Positions 35,024-42,505 of a stretch of 64,000 nucleotides of DNA are shown piece after piece. A program made the translations under genes and the position numbers. The stretch comes from CAYLPU01 sp964385635 (GTDB lineage: Bacteria > Chloroflexota > Anaerolineae > B4-G1), in contig CAYLPU010000001.1 in the NCBI GenBank assembly GCA_964385635.1, forward strand, positions 1 through 64,000, written 5' to 3'. The notes beneath the pieces were generated by a model, which saw nothing but the letters and a program-made list of their open reading frames with translations, was not told the origin of the DNA and made no database searches. Each line of letters begins with the position of its first letter. The first letter of the stretch is position 1.

Positions 35024-36364
35024 ATGTCATCTTTGTTCAAAGAATTACCAGATGTTGGAAAGACTCGACGTGAAATTGAGACTGAACAGCGTAAGCGTTA
35101 CGCTGTTTATGGGCTAGCCAGAAACCCATTCCCACTCGGTGGCAATTTTCCAGAAGGGTACTTGGATTATACCTACCTGGAAGACAGGCAGCGTGAACAG
35201 ATTGAAGACTTTTTGTTCTCTACTTTTTACCGTGGCGAATTTAACGGTCTACTCATCCTGGGCGAATATGGAACTGGCAAATCCCACTTGCTGAACTACA
35301 TTCATGAAACGGTCAATACTGACAGGAAGGGTATATTTGAAGGACGCGCGCTAGCGTTTATCATTGAAAATCCCAGTGTGGCACCTGAAGACATCTTGCT
35401 TTCGTTACTGCGTAAGGTCAAGCTAGGGACGCTTCAAGACTTAATATTCCTGCCCGTCAGGCACGAGTTGCGGGAGCGATATGGCGATAACGTGATTCCC
35501 TTCCTTGAGGAATTCACAACGTTTACGAGGCAAATGAAATTAACAGAAGGTGCGCTTGAGAACAGAACCTGGCAACCACGCTGGTATTCTGATCTCTTCT
35601 TCATCGGTTACCGCGAATTCCGCCAGAAACTGCAAAATCAAAACGTACAGCTCAAATCACAGGAAATCCGGCAATTTGCCCATGAAGTGCTAATGGAGAA
35701 AGTAATAGATAACTTGATCATAGTGGAGAGTCTGGTGGGTCTGATCTTTGGCGACGAATCAAAGGATGCTCGCTCCTGGGAATCTTTTTTGGTCGGTAGC
35801 CTTGTTGGGAAGAGAGGGCGGGTCGTAGGCGTGGAATTCTACCTGGGGGCATTCCTGCACCTGTTTGAGATTATGGGTATCCATCACATCTACCTGTTGG
35901 TTGACGAATTGGAGGACCTTCGCACGCAGCGTTTGAGCAAGAAAGCAGCCACCGAGTATCTGGCGACGTTACGGCGCATGATCCAACACAATTACAAGAT
36001 GTTTTCCTTTGTGCTGGCTTCGACACGAGATGCCTGGAACGAACTGAGATTGTACTATCCGGCCATAGAAGACCGCTTCCCCATAACTGTCGACTTGGTC
36101 AGAGGACCAGAACAGGTTAAGCCAGTTGTGGCCAAGTACCTAAAGGAAGCACGAGATGGCGAATATCCAGAGGACAATCCCTGGTTTCCTTTTTCGGAAG
36201 CAGTCATTGATCGCTTGATAGAGATACGAGGCCATATTCTGCGTCACGTGATCACAGAATGCAGAAGATTGATTGACATCGGCATACGGGAAGAAGTTAC
36301 TCCACCTCTCACTTTGGAATTTGTTGAAGAAAACGTGCCACTCAGTACGTATCAAACTGGGTGA
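35024..36364 (+). CDS. P-loop/AAA-type ATPase of AT-rich cassette
   Basis: The 446-residue ATPase has an NPFP entry motif (GLARNPFPLGG near residue 30), Walker A LILGEYGTGKSHLLNY (near 77), Walker B HIYLLVDELEDL (near 295) and a sensor-like FVLASTRDAW (near 335). The C-terminal ILRHVITECRRLIDIG resembles the lid/winged region of Orc/BrxD-type ATPases. BREX and related defence loci often encode such ATPases beside methyltransferases. I chose the ATG at 35024 because AAGGAGGG lies just upstream and the earlier frame overlaps the previous gene. The next gene overlaps by GTGA. Confidence 0.82.
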   Translation: MSSLFKELPDVGKTRREIETEQRKRYAVYGLARNPFPLGGNFPEGYLDYTYLEDRQREQIEDFLFSTFYRGEFNGLLILGEYGTGKSHLLNYIHETVNTDRKGIFEGRALAFIIENPSVAPEDILLSLLRKVKLGTLQDLIFLPVRHELRERYGDNVIPFLEEFTTFTRQMKLTEGALENRTWQPRWYSDLFFIGYREFRQKLQNQNVQLKSQEIRQFAHEVLMEKVIDNLIIVESLVGLIFGDESKDARSWESFLVGSLVGKRGRVVGVEFYLGAFLHLFEIMGIHHIYLLVDELEDLRTQRLSKKAATEYLATLRRMIQHNYKMFSFVLASTRDAWNELRLYYPAIEDRFPITVDLVRGPEQVKPVVAKYLKEARDGEYPEDNPWFPFSEAVIDRLIEIRGHILRHVITECRRLIDIGIREEVTPPLTLEFVEENVPLSTYQTG

Positions 36365-37893
36365 AAAGCATTATGCTGCAGATACACACAATCGAGAGCT
36401 ACGAGTATGTTGTATGTCTTAATGGCAACGAAGGAATCTGGCATCACCACACTCTGTATCGGATAATCTCCGAGAGGGCTTCTGAGAAGTTTCCCCGACT
36501 GATACAGTTTTTGGCCGATTCTATTCGCTCAATACTGCAGGCTTTGACTTTTCAGACACACTCTGATGTTGGGGATGTTCCCCGCAGGCGACTGGATCCG
36601 AATATCAGTGTGCCATTGAGTCCTGGCTGGTCGACAGACTCTGAAGTTTCAGTCAAGTATCGACTGTTTCTCTCTAGATTTGAGCCCTATGATGAAGTCT
36701 TAGTAGACAATGAATTACTGATCGGCGGTGCCATCCCCTTAGGCGACATTCTGAATTTGGATTACATAGGGTGGTTGTTCGAGACGAGAGACGACTTCTA
36801 CTTCTCCTTCGAGGTCGTGATCCGGCAAACGGTTAGCCTGAGCCTTTGGCGCCAACAAAAGCTTATCGACGTGAGTATAACTGAACTTGATCGGCGACGT
36901 CAAACAAGAATTGTCAACCACGTTGCAGCGGTAAATCAAGCAAATGCTGATCCTCCTCTGAAAAACTATCCCCAGATCATTGGCGACCTGGACAAAGAAG
37001 TCATTTGGGGAATCAGCATGTTCGCAGGAGCGCGTCCCGAATCCTGGCAAATCGAAATTGATGCCATCAACCAACCATTCACGATAGAGGATTTTAGTTC
37101 TATAGTTTCACGGGCCTTGCGTGAGCAATCCCGACCAGTTTTGGAGCGGATCCCCACGTTTTTACGACAGGCCCATTCCGAGTCATCCGATCATCTGCTG
37201 GAAGTTGTGGTCACAATCCCCGAGATTGAGCCAGCCATAGAATGCACAATCAATGTCACTTTGCGCGATCCTGCTAGAGAGTTGTACTATTCGACAGGCA
37301 ACGCGGAACTCGATCAATGTATTCTCGACATTCACCGGCAACTCTTGGATCATGGAATCCCAGTTGGACCGGAAACTGAAATGTATCAGCAAGTTTTAGG
37401 CCAACTACTTCTCTACAGATACTACTGTGCTTCAAAACCAGGTTATATTGATGCCAATGTCGCCCAAATGACAGAAAATGAGGGTTTCCACAAACACTTG
37501 TACAGTCAGTTGGGTCATCAACTGGCCATTGTCCCTGTTGCTGAAGTTTTCTCAGAGCTGGATATAGGAAACAGCCGTGTAGATTTGTTGATTGGGGATA
37601 TCCCAACTGAATTGAAGCTGGAGGATCGCAAAACAGCTACCACAAACGACATTGTGGAGAGATACCAGGGACAAGCGGCTGATTACATTGCGCGCCGGGG
37701 TGCTCCTTTCGGTTTTCTACTGGTACTCGACATTGTATTGGATCGTGAGCAACCCACAAGCCGTGTGGATCAAGATCTGCGCCTGACCCAAGTTACAAAT
37801 GTGTCTGGAGCCTCGGTTGTGGTGATTACCATCGTCATCCGAATCCCCAGACCGGCTTCTGACCACACTAGACTGGCACGCCGACGTGCATAG
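36361..37893 (+). CDS. Unknown protein with predicted PD-(D/E)XK nuclease domain
   Basis: The 510-residue protein has no family name I know. Near residues 408-425 it carries SRVDLLIGDIPTELKLEDRK, which matches the D-(x)n-E-x-K core of PD-(D/E)XK nucleases. A later DIVERYQGQAADYI could supply the conserved glutamine. The preceding helix (HLYSQLGHQLAIVPVAE) and the following strand GFLLVLDIVL fit the fold order. The first 350 residues may be a targeting domain. The start is GTG at 36361 overlapping the ATPase stop; an ATG at 36373 is an alternative. As last gene of the cassette it is a plausible effector. Confidence 0.75.
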   Translation: MKSIMLQIHTIESYEYVVCLNGNEGIWHHHTLYRIISERASEKFPRLIQFLADSIRSILQALTFQTHSDVGDVPRRRLDPNISVPLSPGWSTDSEVSVKYRLFLSRFEPYDEVLVDNELLIGGAIPLGDILNLDYIGWLFETRDDFYFSFEVVIRQTVSLSLWRQQKLIDVSITELDRRRQTRIVNHVAAVNQANADPPLKNYPQIIGDLDKEVIWGISMFAGARPESWQIEIDAINQPFTIEDFSSIVSRALREQSRPVLERIPTFLRQAHSESSDHLLEVVVTIPEIEPAIECTINVTLRDPARELYYSTGNAELDQCILDIHRQLLDHGIPVGPETEMYQQVLGQLLLYRYYCASKPGYIDANVAQMTENEGFHKHLYSQLGHQLAIVPVAEVFSELDIGNSRVDLLIGDIPTELKLEDRKTATTNDIVERYQGQAADYIARRGAPFGFLLVLDIVLDREQPTSRVDQDLRLTQVTNVSGASVVVITIVIRIPRPASDHTRLARRRA

Positions 37894-37936
37894 CGTGACT
37901 CCATACCAGCGATTGCGAATCTGAACGGAGACGACC

Positions 37937-39975
37937 ATGCCCTACATCGAACACGACTTCCCCATCGAAGACCTAAACCGCATCGCCCAGAAAGAGGGCA
38001 ACGCCAAGAAGCCCATCTACCAGATGCACAAGTGGTGGGCGCGGCGAATCGGCTCCGTCTTCCGCATGCTGATCCTGACCACCTTCGCCGAGGACGACCT
38101 GGAAAGGGGGGAGTTGTGGCGGCGCTTCTACTCGCGCAATCAACTGCTGGTGACCGACCCCGACGGCACGACCCGCCCGCCCATTGTGCTCGACCCCTTC
38201 ATGGGCGGCGGCACGACCATCGTCGAGGCGCTGCGCTTGGGCTGCAAAGTGGTGGGCGTGGACCTCAACCCCGTGGCCTGGTTCGTGACCAAGAAGGAGA
38301 TCGAGCCGGTAGACCTGGAGACGCTGGACGAAACGTTCAAACAGTTGGAGAAAACAGCAGCGACCCCCAGCCGGTCAACTACCGCTATGAGTACTGGCAT
38401 CAGATGTTCAACGAGCGGCAGTTGCTCTGCCTGGGGATGCTGCTCGACGCTATCCTCCACATCCCGGAGGCGAATATCCGCGAACTGTTTGTAATGACTC
38501 TCTCGGATGCCGTGAACGCCAATAACCTTTTCTGTAAGTATGAGGTCGGCTACCAGAAATTATCCCCTCTTTTTGGTCTGCATGCCTATCATCCAGTCGT
38601 TCAGCCGGTCGAGAACAACGTCTGGGGCACAAAGTACGGGAGAGGCAGTTTTGTGAAGTATTTTGGCAAGACACGCAGAGGGAAGGTTTATGGCATCAGA
38701 CCATTTGAGCGAGACGGCGCAGCCAGACGAAAGACAGGCGACACAGTCGCAGCGGAATTGGCCAAGGATTTTGCCGGCATTCTGGCTGGTCGGGGCAATG
38801 GTCTCCTGTGGGCACAGACCTCAGAGGACCTCTCCTCGATTCCCGACCGGTCGGTGGATGCAATAGTCACCGATCCGCCCTATTGCGACAACGTGATGTA
38901 TGCAGAACTGGCCGATTTCTTCTACGTCTGGCTGCGGCTGGGGCTCAAGAATACGTACCCCTGGTTTGAGCCAGAGATCACGCCCAAGGCGAGAGAGATT
39001 GTTCAGAACAAGATGCAGGAAAAGAACGAAGGGTTCTTCTTCCGGGGCCTCACCCGCGTCTTTCGCGAATGTCACCGCGTTCTCAGAGATGAGGGCTTGA
39101 TGGCTTTCACATTTCATCACAAGGAGACCTGGGCCTGGAAGTCTGTCCTATCATCCATCCTTGATGCTGGCTTTCATGTGGTCGCTACATACCCCGTCCG
39201 TTCCGAAAAGCGTGGTGGTTTCCACGCTGATGTGGGCAACATTGGCTACGACATCCCTTTCGTCTGTCGCAAGCGGCCAGGGGACGGGCAGCCGGTGGGC
39301 TGGGAGACGCTCAAGGACGAGGTCTACTTCGCTGCCCAGGAGTCGGTCGAGCGGCTCAAGACCTCTGGCCGCCAACTCTCCGACGGCGACCTGTTCGTCA
39401 TCGTCATGGGCCGCTGCCTGGAGATCTACTCCAAACACTGGCCCCACGTCCTCAAAGAGGGCCAATCGGTGGACGTGGACCAGGCCGTGGACGACCTGGA
39501 CGACCTGGTAGATTCGCTCATAAAGTCCTACGAACTCAAACTCCTGCCCCTCACGCTCGACGAGACGACCAAACTGTACCTGCTCTATATCGCCGGACAG
39601 CCGACCGTCAGCGGTGACGAACTGCGCAAGCGGCTGGTCACCGGCGGCGGGAGCCTCTCGGATTTCACAGGGCGGGGCTATCTGGTCAGGAAGGGCAGGC
39701 GGTTCACCGTCGCCGCGCCCGGGCAGCGGGTCGAGTTCATCGAGCGGCAAATCGAGCGCCAGGCGGACCTGCCCCTGATAGACGTCGCTCATCACCTCTA
39801 CGCCACCTACCAGACTGGCCAGCCGCTCCAGTGGAGGATGATGGGCCGCTGGAGCCGGGATGAACTCGTGGCCGTCCTAGAACACCTGTACCGCAAGACC
39901 GGCGATCGGGCCTGGCGGGCGGTGGCCGAACTCTCGCGCCGCGCGCTGGCCCCAGGACAGGAAGCGATGATGTAG
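37937..39975 (+). pseudogene. DUF1156-type DNA methyltransferase, broken by internal deletion and frameshift
   Basis: The N-terminal part, frame starting at 37937, shows IYQMHKWWARRIGSVFRM and the motif I region VLDPFMGGGTTIVEAL (near residue 80), then DLNPVAWFVTKKE. Around 38345-38375 the frame changes. The rest of the family is read in the next frame: YEYWHQMFNERQLLCLGMLL, then IVTDPPYCDNVMYAE (motif IV) and a long C-terminus to 39975. Intact DUF1156 proteins carry roughly 200 more residues with zinc ribbons between these parts. A deletion plus frameshift is therefore the simplest reading. A GGAGACG site precedes the ATG. Base composition is GC-rich, unlike the preceding cassette. Confidence 0.75.
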
Positions 39976-39983
39976 GAGAGATT

Positions 39984-40385
39984 ATGCACGCATTACGCCC
40001 TGGCTACCACTTCGTCGAACGGAGGTTTATCGGCCGCAAGATCGAGGACATCGGCGAGCCGATGAGCATCGTGGCCTTCCTCCGCTGCCTGCGAGGGCGC
40101 ACCCGCCTGCCCCGGGCCGTGCAGGTGCACGGACTGGAGCCACTGCTGGCGCAGATGCAGGATCGCGAAGCGGGCCGCTTTCTGCGCCGTCTCTTCGCCG
40201 ACGCTTCGGACTGGCTGATGCAGCACAGTCCAAGCATCGTCATCTTCCCTGTCGCCCGCATCACTCTCAACCGCAAGCCTCACTTGATCCACGACGGGCA
40301 GGAATTGCGCTTTGCCCACGTCTTCGGTCGCGGTTTGCAGCAAGAGGATGTGGGGTACTTCATCGCCCCTTTTGCCCTCTCGTAG
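39984..40385 (+). CDS. Small unknown protein at end of DUF1156 locus
   Basis: This 133-residue protein follows the DUF1156 methyltransferase by 9 bases and shares its GC-rich composition, so it belongs to the outer defence locus. It is mixed alpha/beta (SIVAFLRCLRGRTRLP, then RFLRRLFADASDWLMQHSP, then IVIFPVARITLNRKP). I know small conserved proteins occur in this position in DUF1156/DUF499 loci, but I cannot name this one or give a function. An AGGAGAG site lies before the ATG. Confidence 0.65.
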   Translation: MHALRPGYHFVERRFIGRKIEDIGEPMSIVAFLRCLRGRTRLPRAVQVHGLEPLLAQMQDREAGRFLRRLFADASDWLMQHSPSIVIFPVARITLNRKPHLIHDGQELRFAHVFGRGLQQEDVGYFIAPFALS

Positions 40386-40503
40386 CGACATCGGTAACAT
40401 TATCACTTGACTCGACAGGGCATGTGGACAACGCGATAACGCAAAGATAGGCCGCGTGGCTGGGAAGTCACGGTGGTAGGGCAGTATGTAGGCGTAATGG
40501 GCG

Positions 40504-41082
40504 TCAATCCCCACACCAGGGGGGCGAGATCCAATAGTCGTCGGCAACGGTCTGCCCGTCGGCTGATTCGACCTTGATGGTGTGTACCATCGCGCCGCAC
40601 CCATGCGCCATGAAGACAATTACCGGCTTGCTCTCCCAGGTGGTGAAGACATCCAGGTCGTGGTGAACTGTATAGGGAGGCGCGCCCCCCGTGATCTGCA
40701 AGATGATCTTACATTCGTATCTGCCATCGGGCAGGTTTTCCCAATGATCCAGCCCCGCTGGCCTGATGAAGTCCAGTGGGCCGGCGCTGATCGGCGGGGT
40801 GGGCGTAGGCGTTGCCGTCGGCGGAGGCGCGGCCGTTGCCGAGACAGACGTGGGCGTTGTCTCCGTGGTCGCTGATGGTGCAGACGTGGGTGTTGCCTCC
40901 GGCAGGGTCCCGGTCGGTGTGTGCAGTGCTGTCTCCTGTGGCGGTGAGGCGGTTGGGACGTAGGACGTCGCAGAGGGAGGTGGGGCCTGAGATGTAGGCG
41001 TCGCCTGACTTGGAGCATTGCAGGCCAGAATGCTCGCCACGAGCCCAATGAAGGCCAGGTATAATGAGTAGCGTCTGTTCAT
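40504..41082 (-). CDS. Lipoprotein with long Thr/Pro-rich linker
   Basis: The 192-residue protein has a lipoprotein signal (FIGLVASILACNAP, cysteine near residue 21) and a low-complexity Thr/Pro/Ala linker to about residue 98. A small beta-rich domain follows, with YECKIILQITGGAPPYTVHHD and two cysteines (HGCG and the terminal PPWCGD) that could form a disulfide. The final domain resembles a small Ig-like or carbohydrate-binding fold, but I cannot name it. It is likely surface-exposed. No partner is evident beside it. Confidence 0.75.
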   Translation of the reverse strand: MNRRYSLYLAFIGLVASILACNAPSQATPTSQAPPPSATSYVPTASPPQETALHTPTGTLPEATPTSAPSATTETTPTSVSATAAPPPTATPTPTPPISAGPLDFIRPAGLDHWENLPDGRYECKIILQITGGAPPYTVHHDLDVFTTWESKPVIVFMAHGCGAMVHTIKVESADGQTVADDYWISPPWCGD

Positions 41083-41112
41083 AGTTTCTTACCTCCCCAT
41101 CAACTACAGATT

Positions 41113-41640
41113 TCAAGTACATCTGGTGTGGAGCAGCAACGCGCCTTCCAACCGTAACAGTGCTGCTTTCACCTCCAACCCGCCGCCGTAGCCGGTCAGC
41201 GCGCCTCTCGCCCCGATCACCCGGTGGCAGGGGACGATGATGGATATTGGGTTAGCACCCACCGCTCTCCCCACCGCCCGGGCAGCCCCAGGCCGTCCTA
41301 TGCGCTGCGCGATCTCACCGTAGGTCGTCGTCGCCCCGTAGGGGATGCGGGCAACTTCGGCCCACACTGCTCTCTGGTAGGCCGTCCCGCGCACATCCAG
41401 CGGCAGGTCAAACTCTCGCCGGGTGCGAGAGAAGTACTCGCGCAACTGAGTCAGGGCAGAAGCCAGGGCCGCAGCGTCCTCACGCGGCGGTTCCGGGCCG
41501 ACGTGCCGCGATAGCCAGGAGAATAATGCTTTCGGCTGTCCAGCGCCCAGTTCCACTGCACAGATACCTGTCCTGGTCATGGCTACCCACACCGGCCCTA
41601 CCGGCGATTCCATCCAGGCGTAAGCGATGTCTGAGTTCAT
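41113..41640 (-). CDS. ogt: Methylated-DNA--protein-cysteine methyltransferase
   Basis: The 175-residue protein repairs O6-alkylguanine by transferring the alkyl group to its active cysteine, found in IIVPCHRVIGARGALTGYGG near residue 135. The arginine finger and helix-turn-helix lie in YGEIAQRIGRPGAARAVG (near 103). The N-terminal half is a ribonuclease-H-like Ogt domain. Length and motifs are complete, and no Ada-type domain is attached. Confidence 0.93.
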   Translation of the reverse strand: MNSDIAYAWMESPVGPVWVAMTRTGICAVELGAGQPKALFSWLSRHVGPEPPREDAAALASALTQLREYFSRTRREFDLPLDVRGTAYQRAVWAEVARIPYGATTTYGEIAQRIGRPGAARAVGRAVGANPISIIVPCHRVIGARGALTGYGGGLEVKAALLRLEGALLLHTRCT

Positions 41641-41679
41641 CTTATCCTCCTTCCAGCGGTGATCAGCGCAAAGACGATA

Positions 41680-42339
41680 TCACAACAGTGACGTAAGTTG
41701 TGCAGTGTGCTCCAGAACGACATGGGCACTGGCTCGCTCCAGTTCCTCCCGTTCGCCGAAGCCGCACAGCACGCCCACCGCCCACGCCCCTGCCCGCCGG
41801 GCGGACTTTACATCTACCGTCGTATCCCCCACCATTGCGCACTGCTCGACGGGCACACCCAGCAGCCGGGCCGCGTGCCGGACAGGGGCAGGGTGGGGCT
41901 TGAGTCGCCAGGTGCTTTCACGGGTCACCAGCGCGTCGAAGAGATCACGCAAGCCATATTGGGTCAGGAACGTTTCTGCCTCATCCAGGCCCCGCGTGGT
42001 GACCACTGCCAGCCGGTAGCGCCCGTTCAACTCGGCGAGCATCTTCTCCACACCTGCGACTATGCGAAAGTCAGCCCGCGTGCGCAAGCCACGCGAGCGG
42101 CGGAGCCAGTTTGTGAACCCCATCAGCAGTGCATCCAGTCCCAGTACGTCTATCAGCGTCATCAGCGCGTTGCCGGGCGTCTCAGAGACCATGACGAGGC
42201 GACGAGCAGCCCGGTGTGGGTGGGGCCAACGTAGCCGTTGCAGCCGGCGCGCCAGCGCCTCTACCGCCTGATCATCAGTGTCCATCAGCGTCCCGTCCAG
42301 GTCGAACAGCACGGCACCCACCTTGTCTTTATCGAACAT
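41680..42339 (-). CDS. HAD-superfamily hydrolase (phosphoglycolate phosphatase-like)
   Basis: The 219-residue protein has HAD motif I AVLFDLDGTLMDTDD (near residue 10), motif II VVTTRGL (near 112), the lysine in WRLKPHPAP (near 145) and motif IV MVGDTTVDVKSA (near 168). A helical cap lies between motifs I and II. This is the phosphoglycolate phosphatase/pyrophosphatase-like branch; the exact substrate is open. I chose the ATG at 42337-42339 because it directly precedes the motif and follows an AGGGAGAGG stretch. Confidence 0.9.
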   Translation of the reverse strand: MFDKDKVGAVLFDLDGTLMDTDDQAVEALARRLQRLRWPHPHRAARRLVMVSETPGNALMTLIDVLGLDALLMGFTNWLRRSRGLRTRADFRIVAGVEKMLAELNGRYRLAVVTTRGLDEAETFLTQYGLRDLFDALVTRESTWRLKPHPAPVRHAARLLGVPVEQCAMVGDTTVDVKSARRAGAWAVGVLCGFGEREELERASAHVVLEHTAQLTSLL

Positions 42340-42460
42340 CCCTCTCCCTTCTTCAGCGAGCAGCAAGCAGTATCCGGCACTAGCCAATAGTATCACGACG
42401 CCGCGAGACTGTCAAAGTGGCTCTACGCGACACGGCCCCGCCAGGCAATGCCATTGTCAC

Positions 42461-42489
42461 TTGCACTCTCCCGCCTCAACGCCTATAAT
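42461..42489 (+). promoter_or_regulatory. Promoter for helicase gene
   Basis: TTGCAC (42461-42466) and a perfect TATAAT (42484-42489) are 17 bases apart. The ATG is 16 bases after the -10 box, leaving a leader of about 10 bases that carries only part of the GGAGGAG site. Confidence 0.55.
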
Positions 42490-42505
42490 CCTGGAGGAGT
42501 TCAGA

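Noticed and set aside
32691..37936. Mobile element ends, integrase or transposase at the edges of the AT-rich cassette
   Set aside because: I saw no terminal inverted repeats, direct repeats, tRNA end or recombinase gene at either edge, so insertion is inferred from composition and gene order only.
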